A DNA stretch of 64,000 bases from Enterobacter bugandensis (lineage in GTDB: Bacteria > Pseudomonadota > Gammaproteobacteria > Enterobacterales > Enterobacteriaceae). The DNA lies in assembly GCF_900324475.1 (NCBI RefSeq), contig NZ_LT992502.1, positions 372,001 through 436,000 on the forward strand, written 5' to 3'. The position numbers and the translations under genes were made by a program. Below, in pieces: positions 1 through 8,714 of this stretch. The first letter of the stretch is position 1, and each line of letters opens with the position of its first letter. A model generated the notes under the pieces. It had not been told where the DNA came from. It ran no database searches and saw nothing but the letters and a program-made list of their open reading frames with translations.

Positions 1-335
1 ATGTCTTTATAAACGGCAGAGATTCGGCGCTCCAGGCGCATTTCCGCCGTGTTCACCGGCTCGCTGACTGCCAGACGGGGAACGGTGGTGCGCCAGGCGC
101 GCAGCAGGAAGATGGCTTCCACGTTATCGCCGCTGGCCTGCTTGAGCGCCAGCGCTGCAAGCTCGCGGTCAGCAACGCCGCCCTCGGTCATCACGCGGTC
201 AACCGCGAGGTTAAGCTGTTGCTCAATTTGGGCGACGCTCAGCTCGGGAAGCTGTTCATCGCCCCGGCGTCTGTGCTCCTGTAAGGCATGAGCGGCGGCG
301 ATCGCCTTTTCGCCTCCTTTGACGGCTACGTACAT
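1..335 (-). CDS. phnI: PhnI, carbon-phosphorus lyase core subunit (partial, N-terminal 111 residues)
   Basis: PhnI is part of the PhnGHIJ core that processes alkylphosphonates. It joins the phosphonate to ribose by displacing adenine from ATP before PhnJ cleaves the C-P bond. The reading frame is open from the ATG at 335-333 to the window edge and begins [12 protein letters not shown], the typical PhnI start. Its start codon overlaps the phnH stop in an ATGA arrangement, so translation is probably coupled. The rest of the gene and phnJ onward lie outside the window. Identification rests on the N-terminus and operon position and is firm. Confidence 0.93.
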   Translation of the reverse strand, partial: MYVAVKGGEKAIAAAHALQEHRRRGDEQLPELSVAQIEQQLNLAVDRVMTEGGVADRELAALALKQASGDNVEAIFLLRAWRTTVPRLAVSEPVNTAEMRLERRISAVYKD

Positions 336-919
336 CAGCACACCTCCACGTGGGTAGTCCGCGGGATTGCCAGCAGGCGCTCCCCGCAGGTCAGGATCAG
401 GTCAATGCCGAGCGGGAACGGGTGCGGGCGCTCGGTCAGCTCATGGATGATGCACTCCGGTAGCTGGGGCGCGACCATCCGCTCGTCGGCGATGCCTGCG
501 CCCGTCAGGCGAAGCATGCGGCCACCGCTCAGGCTGGAGACCTGCAAAATCAGCGTGGCGCTGGTTTCCGGTGCGACGGCGCTGCCTTCGCTCAGGGCGT
601 TAAGCTGTTCATGGCTGATCTGTTCGTCGGCCACGGCAAAGACCGCCTGCTGGGGCTGCTCGACCAGCGGCGCGCTGGTGTGAAAGCGCAGGTTCTGGCT
701 GGCGATATCGTTCAGCAATGCGCCTGACAGCCATACCGGGGTGTCGTTGTCCGCCAGCGTCAGCAGCACGCTGGTGGAGGCGAGGTTCAGCGGCAGCCAG
801 CCCTGCGAGAGCTGGTGCAGCGAGACGATCACGCCGGGCTCGCTCATGGCTTTCAGCAGGCGACGGAAACTCTGTTGGGCATCCTGGACGGCCAGGGTAA
901 AAGCAGGTTGAAGCGTCAT
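335..919 (-). CDS. phnH: PhnH, carbon-phosphorus lyase core subunit
   Basis: This 194-residue protein matches PhnH in length and sequence. PhnH is the PLP-transferase-fold subunit of the PhnGHIJ C-P lyase core complex in the cytoplasm; it has no known catalytic role of its own and is structural in the complex. It overlaps phnG upstream by four bases and phnI downstream by one, both in ATGA-type junctions, as expected for subunits made in fixed ratio. The frame is intact with nothing unusual. Family assignment is by recognition of the whole sequence. Confidence 0.95.
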   Translation of the reverse strand: MTLQPAFTLAVQDAQQSFRRLLKAMSEPGVIVSLHQLSQGWLPLNLASTSVLLTLADNDTPVWLSGALLNDIASQNLRFHTSAPLVEQPQQAVFAVADEQISHEQLNALSEGSAVAPETSATLILQVSSLSGGRMLRLTGAGIADERMVAPQLPECIIHELTERPHPFPLGIDLILTCGERLLAIPRTTHVEVC

Positions 920-1368
920 GCGTTGTCTCCGCGAACGAGCGTAAAGAAGTCGACCCGGCTGGTGTTCACTTCGGCCTGACGCGCGGCAAGGCGTGCGGCG
1001 CGGTCGGCTTCCAGCGGGGCAATAAGGGTTTCCATTAACGTCTGGAAATGCGGGTGTTCCTGTAAAAGCGCGTCGATCACCGCGCAGCGCTCGGCGTGCG
1101 TTTTGTCTCGCCCAAGTACGTAGCTATAACCCAGCGTGCCGCTGTTAAGGCGGATAGCCGCGCGGGTGAGGGTGGCATCGCCGGCGAAGAAGCGCTCGCC
1201 GGTGCCGCCCATGCGTGCCTGGATCTGCACCAGGCCGATCTCCGGCGCGCGGATCGTGTCGTAGTCCGGCGTCAGGCCGAGTGCGTTCATGCGGGCGGCC
1301 AGCGCAGCAGGCTGGCTATGGGCCAGCACGCGCATCCAGCGCTGTCGGGTGGAGGTGTCGAAGTGCAT
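916..1368 (-). CDS. phnG: PhnG, carbon-phosphorus lyase core subunit
   Basis: This is a 150-residue PhnG, the small subunit that caps the PhnGHIJ complex. With PhnI, PhnH and PhnL it is needed to form ribose 1-(alkylphosphonate) 5-triphosphate from ATP and alkylphosphonate. The start codon lies immediately after the phnF stop (TGA at 1371-1369), and the 3' end overlaps phnH by four bases. The N-terminus [18 protein letters not shown] is characteristic. The gene is intact and of normal length. Confidence 0.95.
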   Translation of the reverse strand: MHFDTSTRQRWMRVLAHSQPAALAARMNALGLTPDYDTIRAPEIGLVQIQARMGGTGERFFAGDATLTRAAIRLNSGTLGYSYVLGRDKTHAERCAVIDALLQEHPHFQTLMETLIAPLEADRAARLAARQAEVNTSRVDFFTLVRGDNA

Positions 1369-2094
1369 TCAGTGCTCCATGGTGAATTCAATCATGTCGG
1401 CGCGGGTCAGGCTGACGGAGTATTCCGTCGCGTTGATCTCGCCGTCACGGTGGTTGAGGGTGCGCACGCAGAGCAGCGGGGCCATGTTGGGGATCTCCAG
1501 CACCTTGCTCTCTTTCGCCTGTGCACGGCGGGCGCTGATGCGCGTCTGGGTGCGTTTGAGCGCGATACCCGTCGCGTCCTGAAGGAAATCATGCAGGGAA
1601 CCGCTGGCGAAATGTTGCAGCACGGGCCAGAGGGTGAGGTCCGCGAAGTAGTGGTCAATCTGGCAGACCGCCACGCCGTTGACCCGGCGCAACGTACGCA
1701 GGTGTACGACGTTGTCACCCTCCTGAATCCCGAGCGCATCCGCCACGTGGCGGGAGGCCGGGCGCAGAACCGAGAGCAGCTTTTCGCTGGTTGGATGGCT
1801 ACCCTGATCCAGCAGATTCTGGCTAAAACGCGCCTGGGCGTTGAGCGGGTAGTCAAACGGGCGCATCAGCACCAGCACGCCAACGCCCTGACGGCGCTGG
1901 ACCCAGCCGCGCTCCACCAGCTGGTCAATGGCGCGGCGCAGAGTGTGGCGGTTCACCTCGTAGCGGTCGGCAAGCTGCTGCTCGGCGGGCAGGTAGTCAC
2001 CGCAGCGGTAATGCGTGCGCAGCTCCACTTCGAGCCTGGCCGCAATCTCTTGCCAGCGGGTAGGGTAACTGGTCGGATGTCTGGATAAGTGCAT
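1369..2094 (-). CDS. phnF: PhnF, GntR/HutC-family regulator of the phn operon
   Basis: PhnF is a GntR-type transcription factor with an N-terminal winged helix-turn-helix (about residues 10-75; motif YEVNRHTLRRAIDQL) and a C-terminal UTRA ligand-sensing domain. It is thought to repress phn genes, although control of the E. coli operon is mainly through PhoB. I chose the ATG at 2094, which gives MHLSRHPTSYPTRWQ, over an ATG three codons upstream because known PhnF proteins start there. The length is then 241 residues, the usual size. It sits between the transporter genes phnCDE and the catalytic genes. Confidence 0.93.
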   Translation of the reverse strand: MHLSRHPTSYPTRWQEIAARLEVELRTHYRCGDYLPAEQQLADRYEVNRHTLRRAIDQLVERGWVQRRQGVGVLVLMRPFDYPLNAQARFSQNLLDQGSHPTSEKLLSVLRPASRHVADALGIQEGDNVVHLRTLRRVNGVAVCQIDHYFADLTLWPVLQHFASGSLHDFLQDATGIALKRTQTRISARRAQAKESKVLEIPNMAPLLCVRTLNHRDGEINATEYSVSLTRADMIEFTMEH

Positions 2095-2114
2095 ACCAAT
2101 CAAAGCCTCGCTAA

Positions 2115-2894
2115 TCAGATGAAGTGCTTACGCAAGCGTTGAGAGAGGAAATCCAGCAGGCTGACGGTGACGATGATAAGCACCATCAGGGCGCAGGTTT
2201 GCTGGAACTGGAAACCGCGAATCGCTTCCCACAGGGTGACGCCAATCCCGCCTGCGCCCACCATACCGACCACGGTGGCGGAACGAACGTTGGACTCGAA
2301 GCGGTACAGCGAGTAGGAGATCAGCAGCGGCATCACCTGCGGCAGGACGCCGTAGAGGATCTCTTCGATTTTGTTGGCGCCGGTTGCGCGAATACCTTCC
2401 ACCGGGCCGGGCTCGATGGCTTCGACCGCTTCCGAGAGCAGCTTGGAGAGCACGCCGGTGGTGTGGATGAACAGCGCCATCACGCCCGCGAACGGACCCA
2501 GGCCAACGGCGACCACAAATAGCATCGCAAAGACCATTTCGTTGATGGCGCGACAGGCGTCCATCAGGCGACGCATCGGCTGGTATACCCACCACGGCAC
2601 GATGTTTTCGGCGCTCATCAGGCCGAACGGAATGGAGAGAACGACGGCGAGGGCGGTGCCCCAGACGGCGATTTGCAGGGTGATGGCCATTTCGCTGAGG
2701 TAGTCCTGCCACTGGCTGAAATCCGGCGGGAAGAAGTCGGCGGCGAAGGTCGCCATGTTGCCGGAATCTTTGAAGAGCAGCAGCGGATCCATCTCCGCGC
2801 CCTTCCAGGAGATAACGAGTACCGCCAGCAGGATGGCCCAGCTTATGAGCGAGAACCAGCTGCGCTTCGGCGGCGGGAGGGTGATGGTTTGCAT
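2115..2894 (-). CDS. phnE: PhnE, phosphonate ABC transporter permease
   Basis: PhnE is the inner-membrane permease of the PhnCDE importer for phosphonates. It is 259 residues with several hydrophobic segments and a binding-protein-dependent transport loop near residues 165-185 ([21 protein letters not shown], the EAA-type motif contacting PhnC). The reading frame is intact; in E. coli K-12 the gene is known to be cryptic through a small tandem insertion, which is absent here. A GC-rich hairpin lies between phnD and phnE. Confidence 0.95.
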   Translation of the reverse strand: MQTITLPPPKRSWFSLISWAILLAVLVISWKGAEMDPLLLFKDSGNMATFAADFFPPDFSQWQDYLSEMAITLQIAVWGTALAVVLSIPFGLMSAENIVPWWVYQPMRRLMDACRAINEMVFAMLFVVAVGLGPFAGVMALFIHTTGVLSKLLSEAVEAIEPGPVEGIRATGANKIEEILYGVLPQVMPLLISYSLYRFESNVRSATVVGMVGAGGIGVTLWEAIRGFQFQQTCALMVLIIVTVSLLDFLSQRLRKHFI

Positions 2895-2914
2895 GTTGGC
2901 TCCTTAATCTGTTC

Positions 2915-2938
2915 CCCCTCTCCCCCAAGGGAGAGGGG
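2915..2938. repeat. GC-rich hairpin repeat in the phnD-phnE gap
   Basis: An inverted repeat with ten-base arms, CCCCTCTCCC and GGGAGAGGGG, separated by a four-base loop, lies between phnD and phnE. The same arm sequences flank the IS element near 9.6/10.9 kb and recur inside dsbD near 24.35 kb, so this is a dispersed repeat family rather than a gene-specific signal. In this position it could stabilise the phnCD portion of the mRNA or reduce downstream expression. That role is inference. Confidence 0.7.
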
Positions 2939-2945
2939 ACTTGTG

Positions 2946-3968
2946 TTACTGCACCGCTTTATTCACGCTCGTCATCGCACCCAGCGCGGCGGTCAGGCGG
3001 TCGAGGTCTTCCAGCTGGGCCTGGATTTCAGAGACTTTGCTGGTCTTCTCCTCTTCCTTCAGCCCTTTGTTGTCCTTCACGGCCTGCATCTGCTTAAACA
3101 GCGCCAGCTGGCGAATCGGGACCAGCTGCAGATCGCTGGACGCGCGGAACGGTGCCCAGCCCAGACGTTCCAGAACCGCTTTCTCTTCCGGCGTTTTGCC
3201 GTAGTTCATAAAGAAGTCGTAGACCTTGTCCTTGGTGCTTTCGGAGAGATTTTTGCGCCAGACGATCGGATCGCCGGGGATCAGCGGGGATTTCCAGATG
3301 ACCTTTAGCTCTTTCAGCTTGTCCGGCGCGGAGGTTTTCAGCTTGTCGAGGTTTTCGGTGTTGTTGGTGGCAACGTCCACCTGCTTGTTCGCCACGGCCA
3401 GCGCGTTGGTTTCGTGGCTGGCGTTTACGGTGCGCTTAAAGTCGCTGGCGGAGATGTTGTTTTTCGCGAAGACGTAGTAGCCAGGGACGAGGAAGCCGGA
3501 GGTGGAGTTCGGATCGCCGTTACCAAAGGTCAGATCTTTGCGTTTGGCGATCATGTCGTTGAGGTTGTTGATCGGGCTGTCTTTGTTCACGATCAGCACG
3601 CTCCAGTATCCTGGAGAACCATCTGCCGCAACGGTCTGGGCAAAGACCTGACCGTTGGCGCGGTCCACCGCTTCCATGGCGGAAAGGTTGCCGTACCAGG
3701 CGATGTCCACTTTGTTAAAGCGCATCCCCTGAATGATGCCCGCGTAGTCCGGGGCGAAGAAGGCGTTCACTTTGATCCCCAGTTTGGTTTCCATATCTTT
3801 CAGGAACGGTTCCCACTGCGGCTTCAGGTTTTGCTGTGATTCCGTTGAAATGATGCCAAAGTTCAACGCTTTTTCCTGCTCTTCGGCGTACGCCGGGCTT
3901 AACAGGGTGCTGATGCTGAACATGCTGGTGAAGGCCAGCGCGGCAACGGCTTTGTAGTTCATTTCCAT
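2946..3968 (-). CDS. phnD: PhnD, periplasmic phosphonate-binding protein
   Basis: PhnD is the substrate-binding component of PhnCDE and captures 2-aminoethylphosphonate and other phosphonates in the periplasm. The 340-residue product has a Sec signal peptide (hydrophobic residues 8-26, cleavage probably after SPAYA) and a long stretch matching PhnD, including FAPDYAGIIQGMRFNKVDIA and the FGNGDPNSTSGFLVPGYYVF segment at the ligand pocket. An alternative ATG two codons downstream (3962) is equally possible and would not affect the mature protein. Confidence 0.95.
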   Translation of the reverse strand: MEMNYKAVAALAFTSMFSISTLLSPAYAEEQEKALNFGIISTESQQNLKPQWEPFLKDMETKLGIKVNAFFAPDYAGIIQGMRFNKVDIAWYGNLSAMEAVDRANGQVFAQTVAADGSPGYWSVLIVNKDSPINNLNDMIAKRKDLTFGNGDPNSTSGFLVPGYYVFAKNNISASDFKRTVNASHETNALAVANKQVDVATNNTENLDKLKTSAPDKLKELKVIWKSPLIPGDPIVWRKNLSESTKDKVYDFFMNYGKTPEEKAVLERLGWAPFRASSDLQLVPIRQLALFKQMQAVKDNKGLKEEEKTSKVSEIQAQLEDLDRLTAALGAMTSVNKAVQ

Positions 3969-3985
3969 TCCTCGTTATCGGGACG

Positions 3986-4774
3986 TTAAGCAGCCTGCGC
4001 GCGTTCTTCGACGCGGTTTACGCTGCGGTAGAGATGGTCAAAACGTTCGTTATCAAACTGATGGCTGGCGCCATCGAAGAACACGTGGCCCTGACGCAGG
4101 GCGACGATGCGCTCGCAGTAGCGCAGGGCGTAATCCACCTGATGCAGCGTCACCACCACGGTGATGCCGTCGTTCTGGTTGATGTCGCGCAGGGTTTCCA
4201 TCACGATGCGGGCCGACTCCGGATCCAACGAGGCGATGGGCTCATCGGCGAGAATGATTTTGGCTTTCTGCATCAGGGCGCGGGCGATAGCGACGCGCTG
4301 CTGCTGCCCGCCGGACAGCGTGGACACGCGCTGGTGGGCGAAGTGCGCCATGCCGACGCGGGTCAGCGCCTGTAAGGCCTCCTGCTTCTGTGATGGGGAG
4401 AACCAGCGCAGGCAGGTGCGCCAGAACGGGGTGCTGCCGAGCGCGCCAATCAGCACGTTCTCCAGCACCGTCAGGCGGTTCACCAGGTTGAACTGCTGAA
4501 AGATGTAGCCCGTCCGGGCGCGGCTTTCGCGAATATCGCTCGCCAGACGGCCTGCATGCTGCACGGTGTTACCCAGCAGCTCGACGCGGCTTTCCGGCGT
4601 TTTATCGCAGGTAATAAGGCCGCTTAAGTGACGCAGAAGGGTGGATTTTCCTGAACCTGACGGCCCCAGCAGCGCCACCATTTCGCCCTGCTGGACGGTC
4701 AGATCAACGGCATGCAGCGCCTTGTTGTGATTGAAGGTCTTGCTCAGTTTCTCGACGCGGATAACAGTGTGCAT
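3986..4774 (-). CDS. phnC: PhnC, phosphonate ABC transporter ATPase
   Basis: PhnC is the ATP-hydrolysing subunit of the PhnCDE phosphonate importer. Visible motifs are Walker [10 protein letters not shown] at residues 37-45, the ABC signature LSGGQQQR at 153-160 and Walker B ILADEP at 174-179. It is 262 residues and is the first gene of the operon, followed by phnD after 17 bases. A candidate Pho box lies about 50 bases upstream, fitting induction by phosphate starvation. Confidence 0.96.
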   Translation of the reverse strand: MHTVIRVEKLSKTFNHNKALHAVDLTVQQGEMVALLGPSGSGKSTLLRHLSGLITCDKTPESRVELLGNTVQHAGRLASDIRESRARTGYIFQQFNLVNRLTVLENVLIGALGSTPFWRTCLRWFSPSQKQEALQALTRVGMAHFAHQRVSTLSGGQQQRVAIARALMQKAKIILADEPIASLDPESARIVMETLRDINQNDGITVVVTLHQVDYALRYCERIVALRQGHVFFDGASHQFDNERFDHLYRSVNRVEERAQAA

Positions 4775-4818
4775 GTGCTGGGCCTCACGATAAATGTGGC
4801 CTCATGCTGGCGCATCAA

Positions 4819-4837
4819 TATGACATTTGGGTTAAGT
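4819..4837 (-). promoter_or_regulatory. Candidate Pho box upstream of phnC
   Basis: On the minus strand this segment reads ACTTAACCCAAATGTCATA. It contains one good PhoB half-site (TGTCAT) and a degenerate half-site (ACTTAAC) eleven bases upstream, the spacing expected of a Pho box. The phn operon of E. coli is known to belong to the Pho regulon. The match is partial, so this is a candidate only. Confidence 0.45.
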
Positions 4838-4911
4838 GCAGGTTGCGGGAGTTTGAAGAGTTGAGGGGAGTTTGATGACAGGCGGAGGCAGACCGCCCAC
4901 CGCCCGAAAAA

Positions 4912-5349
4912 TTAGTGCTGCTGCTTAACGACGTTAATCATCCACGGCACGCCGTACTTGTCGGTGACCTTACCGAAGCCGTGCGCCCAGAAGGTTTCCT
5001 GCCAGGCCATGTCGATATTCCCGCCATCGGCAAGGTTGTCGAACCAGCGCTTGCCTTCTGACACATCCTGCGTGTCGAGTACCAGCGTGAAGCCCGCGTA
5101 CTGTGCGCTGCTGCCCGGCGGCAGCCCGTCGCTCATCATGATATCGCTGCCCGCAATGCGAACGTTGGAGTGAGCGATAGCCGAATCCGGAAACTGCATG
5201 CCGGACGGACAGCCTTCTTCGCTGTTATCGCTTTTTGGCATTTCGCCGAAGGTGATTTTATAGAGGAGTTCTGCGCCGACGGCCTGCTGATAGAAGGCGG
5301 TAGCCTCTGCACAGTTGCCGGCAAAAGAGATGTAGGGACTTAACGGCAT
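4912..5349 (-). CDS. yjdN: YjdN (PhnB), VOC/glyoxalase-like fold protein
   Basis: This 145-residue protein matches E. coli YjdN, formerly PhnB, a member of the vicinal-oxygen-chelate (glyoxalase/bleomycin resistance) fold. Despite the old name it is not needed for phosphonate use, and its substrate is unknown. Recognisable segments are the N-terminus MPLSPYISFAGNCAEA and the C-terminal FWAHGFGKVTDKYGVPWMI. It is a separate unit between phnC and yjdM, with a REP element downstream of yjdM's stop side. Confidence 0.9.
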   Translation of the reverse strand: MPLSPYISFAGNCAEATAFYQQAVGAELLYKITFGEMPKSDNSEEGCPSGMQFPDSAIAHSNVRIAGSDIMMSDGLPPGSSAQYAGFTLVLDTQDVSEGKRWFDNLADGGNIDMAWQETFWAHGFGKVTDKYGVPWMINVVKQQH

Positions 5350-5396
5350 AATCTTTACCTCACGTAAGAAAAGCCCGTTAAGTGTAGTTCCCGAAA

Positions 5397-5424
5397 GCCC
5401 GGTAAGCGAAGTGCTACCGGGCGG
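5397..5424. repeat. REP element between yjdN and yjdM
   Basis: The inverted repeat GCCCGGTAAGCG...CTACCGGGC is a typical enterobacterial REP palindrome. It lies upstream of yjdN and just after the yjdM stop codon, where it may act as an mRNA 3' end stabiliser. Confidence 0.75.
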
Positions 5425-5430
5425 GTTAAA

Positions 5431-5766
5431 TCAGTTCTTTTTCACGAACTCAGATTTCAGTTTCATCGGACCGAAGCCGTCAATTTTGCAATCGATATTA
5501 TGATCGCCTTCCACCAGACGGATATTCTTCACTTTGGTGCCGATCTTCAGCATGGAAGAGCTGCCTTTCACCTTAAGATCTTTCACCACGGTGACGCTGT
5601 CGCCATCCGCCAGCAGATTACCGTTGGCATCTTTGACGACCAGCGCATCAGCGTCCTGCGCTGGCTCGGCATCATTCCATTCGTGTGCACATTCCGGGCA
5701 GATGAACATGCCATTATCTTCGTAGGTGTATTCAGAATTGCATTTTGGGCAGTGTGGGAGTTGCAT
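5431..5766 (-). CDS. yjdM: YjdM (PhnA), zinc-ribbon protein
   Basis: YjdM, formerly PhnA, is a small cytoplasmic protein with an N-terminal zinc ribbon ([21 protein letters not shown], cysteines near residues 6, 9, 24 and 27) followed by a KOW-like C-terminal domain. Its function is not settled; it is not required for phosphonate use in E. coli. The ATG at 5766 was chosen rather than a longer frame starting at 5841 because it gives [10 protein letters not shown] and exactly 111 residues, the family length. A promoter is visible upstream. Confidence 0.92.
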   Translation of the reverse strand: MQLPHCPKCNSEYTYEDNGMFICPECAHEWNDAEPAQDADALVVKDANGNLLADGDSVTVVKDLKVKGSSSMLKIGTKVKNIRLVEGDHNIDCKIDGFGPMKLKSEFVKKN

Positions 5767-5840
5767 GTCGGTATCCTCAAAAGTGTTAACGCGCTGGAAA
5801 GTGCCAGCTAAATGACGGCAGAGTGCCGAAAAAGGCGGCA

Positions 5841-5869
5841 AGTATAACGCAAATCCACACTTTTGTCGG
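5841..5869 (-). promoter_or_regulatory. Candidate sigma-70 promoter for yjdM
   Basis: On the minus strand CCGACA (5869-5864) and TATACT (5846-5841) are separated by 17 bases. The -10 is close to consensus and the -35 matches in four of six positions. It lies about 75 bases upstream of the yjdM start. Confidence 0.5.
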
Positions 5870-6359
5870 TGCTATTGTGAATTTAAAAAACGCAGAAAAT
5901 GTGTTGCGAGTGACACTTACTGTCAGTCAGCTAAGCGATGCTAACGTCATTAACACGGTGGAAAGAGAAGTCGCTAAATATATCGAATATTTTATTGCGG
6001 CAAATTGCTACGCACCTTCATTTCGGATAAGGTGAAGCAACGCATTGTTATTTATCTTCGAACTTTACTGCCATGCATTTCTTATGTTGGCGGCCTATCC
6101 CTCTCTTTTTAGGTGGGTAAATAATGATGATATATCCTGAAGCTTCTTAAAATGGGCCAGGCTTTTTATCTTTTGGCTTTCAGGCCTTGAGGAGAGCTTT
6201 ACACGCCATGCAGGGATAGCCATTTATTTCTGATTATCTTCAATTAGTTATATTTTGGTGAACATGTTTTCCACACGTGATCATATAAGCCTGAACATCA
6301 TAATTAATACAAGTGGCTTAATAAAAGTAATAAATTTGCGTTAAGGAAAGGCTTTTATC
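5870..6359. other. AT-rich gap between yjdM and crfC
   Basis: This 490-base divergent intergenic region is clearly richer in A and T than its neighbours. It holds no convincing gene; a 70-codon frame at 5823-6035 has no ribosome binding site and no recognisable product. It presumably contains the crfC promoter. A good Shine-Dalgarno sequence (AAGGAAAGG) precedes the crfC ATG. Nothing else could be recognised. Confidence 0.6.
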
Positions 6360-8714
6360 ATGCACACACAGACCATTTTTGAATTAAGTCAGGAAGCTGA
6401 GCGTTTGTTACAGCTTGCCCTGCAAAATCTCGATACCCTGAAATCAATGCCGACAGCGAAGCTGGAGAGCACGACGGCTGCTATTACAGGTGAAAAGAAC
6501 AACGTGCTGCCTTTGCATTTTAGTGCGCGCGGCGTCGAAGCGCAGCAGGCAACGCTGAATAATGAATTACGCAAAATAACACGTCTGGAAATGGTTCTGG
6601 CTATCGTTGGCACGATGAAAGCGGGGAAATCGACCACCATTAATGCCATTGTGGGTACCGAAGTGTTGCCGAACCGCAACCGCCCAATGACGGCGCTGCC
6701 TACGCTGATCCGTCATACGCCAGGTCAGAAAGAGCCGGTGCTCCACTTCTCACATGTCTCTCCTATTGATGATTTGATTCACCTGCTGCAGAAAAAGCTT
6801 GGCGATTACGATCGCGGCAAGCTGGCTCTGCAACTGGAAATTGATAAGGACATGAATACGCTGCTGGAGCGTATTGAGAAAGGCGAGGCCTTTGAAAAGC
6901 ATCATCTCGGGGCGCAGCCAATATTTCATTGCCTGAAAAGTCTCAATGACCTGGTGAGGCTCTCCCAGGCGCTGGGCGTGGCGTTTCCGTTCTCTGAATA
7001 CGCGGCCATCGAACATATTCCGGTGATTGAAGTGGAGTTCGTGCATCTTGCGGGTCTGGATGCGCACCTCGGGCAGCTGACGCTGCTCGATACCCCCGGC
7101 CCCAATGAGGCCGGACAACCGCATCTGCAAAAAATGCTTAGCGAACAGCTAGCCCGCGCGTCGGCGGTGCTGGCGGTGATGGATTATACCCAGCTTAAAT
7201 CTATTTCTGATGAAGAGGTCCGTCAGGCTATTTCGGTTGCGGGGAAATCAGTGCCTCTGTATGCGCTGGTGAATAAATTCGACCAGAAGGATCGCAATAG
7301 CGACGATGAAGAGCAGGTCAGGGCGATGATCTCCGGTACCTTAATGAAAGGCACTATTTCGCCTGGCCAGATCTACCCTGTTTCCTCTATGTGGGCATAT
7401 CTGGCAAACCGCGCCCGCAACGAGATGAATGCCCGTGGACGCCTGCCGGATCATCAGGAGCAGCCCTGGGTGCAGGATTTTGCCGAAGCCGCACTCGGAC
7501 GCCGCTGGCGTTCGGCGGACCTGGACGATATAAACCATATCCGTCACGCAGCCGATTTGCTCTGGGAAGATTCGCTGTTTGAACAGCCGATACGCAAACT
7601 GATTTACGCCGCCTATGCCAATGCCTCGCTATTCGCGCTGCGCTCGGCCTCGCATAAGCTGCTCAACTACGCGCAAAATGCACGGGAGTATCTCGACTTC
7701 CGCTATCAGGGGCTGACGGTGGCCTTTGAGGCGCTGGAACTGAACATCGCGCGTCTTGAAGAGGATATGGCGCTGCTGCAGACGCGCCAGAGCGCGGTGA
7801 GCGATGAGGTGAAACATGAAGTTGACCAGGCGCTGAACGCGACCGCGGACTTTATGGAGGCCGAAAAATCGGCGCTTCACCAGGCCGTGGGCCATGTGTT
7901 CAGCCCTCAAAATATTCTTGATTTGGCAGGCGTTGAGCGGCTGAATCGCCGCAGTGACAAACTGCAAGAGCGGGAACCGCTGGTTCTGGATGATGAAGGT
8001 CAGGCGCAGATCGTCCTGAGTAAAATTCGCTCCTCCTGTGAACTCATCATGCTGGATGCGCAGGCAAAAATTGCCCGGGAGCTGGCGTTACGCTTCGATC
8101 AGCTGGAATCTACGCTGGCGCGCTCGCTGAATGACGCTATCCGCCCCATTGAAACGCGTATAAAAGAGCATCTGAGCCATGCCGGCTTCCGGGCGCGGAT
8201 CAGCTTCCCGGCTTTTCAGGCAAACCAGCTTGATTTCAATACGCGCGCGCTGTTTAACGATGCCATTGCACAGGATAACCGCCCGGCAGGTCAACTTTCC
8301 GCCGGGAGCAGTATGCGTGAAACCGTTTCGCGTTGGCTCAATAATCCGGGCTGGGGCTGGGATGAGTACGTGGTCACGCGCACGCACTATGTTATCGACA
8401 TTGCGCAACTGCATGACAAATTTAAGCAACATATTGATCAGTTTTGTGAACAAATACGTAAAGCTTTGTCCGCGCAGGTCGATGTCTCTGTTACGGCCGG
8501 AATGGCGACGTTCTTTGCAGAATTTTCGTTATGCCTGACCGGGTTACAGGAAAGCTTGCGTGATAGCCTCGCAGTGCGTCAACAAAATGAGCATTCAACC
8601 CGAGCGCTCAGCCAGCTGTTGAAGCAAAGCATTTCGACTGCGACGTGGATTCAGGAAGATACCCGACTGTTACGCGATGACATTCAAACTCTATTCGCAG
8701 CAGAGCAACCATGA
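6360..8714 (+). CDS. crfC: CrfC, clamp-binding dynamin-like GTPase
   Basis: CrfC (YjdA) is a dynamin-family GTPase that in E. coli binds the DNA polymerase sliding clamp and helps keep sister replication forks together. GTPase motifs are clear: G1 GTMKAGKS (84-91), G2 threonine at 111, G3 DTPG (244-247) and G4 NKFD (305-308). The rest is a long helical region. At 784 residues it is about 40 longer than the E. coli protein I know (742); the extra length lies partly in the segment around residues 510-560. It overlaps yjcZ by four bases, and the pair is always found together in relatives. Clamp binding is not proven here: the N-terminal region has only a weak motif-like LPLHF near residue 50. 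Confidence 0.9.
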   Translation: MHTQTIFELSQEAERLLQLALQNLDTLKSMPTAKLESTTAAITGEKNNVLPLHFSARGVEAQQATLNNELRKITRLEMVLAIVGTMKAGKSTTINAIVGTEVLPNRNRPMTALPTLIRHTPGQKEPVLHFSHVSPIDDLIHLLQKKLGDYDRGKLALQLEIDKDMNTLLERIEKGEAFEKHHLGAQPIFHCLKSLNDLVRLSQALGVAFPFSEYAAIEHIPVIEVEFVHLAGLDAHLGQLTLLDTPGPNEAGQPHLQKMLSEQLARASAVLAVMDYTQLKSISDEEVRQAISVAGKSVPLYALVNKFDQKDRNSDDEEQVRAMISGTLMKGTISPGQIYPVSSMWAYLANRARNEMNARGRLPDHQEQPWVQDFAEAALGRRWRSADLDDINHIRHAADLLWEDSLFEQPIRKLIYAAYANASLFALRSASHKLLNYAQNAREYLDFRYQGLTVAFEALELNIARLEEDMALLQTRQSAVSDEVKHEVDQALNATADFMEAEKSALHQAVGHVFSPQNILDLAGVERLNRRSDKLQEREPLVLDDEGQAQIVLSKIRSSCELIMLDAQAKIARELALRFDQLESTLARSLNDAIRPIETRIKEHLSHAGFRARISFPAFQANQLDFNTRALFNDAIAQDNRPAGQLSAGSSMRETVSRWLNNPGWGWDEYVVTRTHYVIDIAQLHDKFKQHIDQFCEQIRKALSAQVDVSVTAGMATFFAEFSLCLTGLQESLRDSLAVRQQNEHSTRALSQLLKQSISTATWIQEDTRLLRDDIQTLFAAEQP

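Noticed and set aside
1096..2088. A 330-codon open frame antisense to phnF and phnG
   Set aside because: Both sense genes are clearly recognised; the antisense product resembles nothing.
5823..6035. A 70-codon frame in the yjdM-crfC gap
   Set aside because: No ribosome site, no hydrophobic or family pattern, and it overlaps the yjdM promoter.
6360..8714. crfC as a phage-defence dynamin
   Set aside because: Sequence and gene order match CrfC of the core genome, beside yjdM and yjcZ, and no defence genes are nearby.
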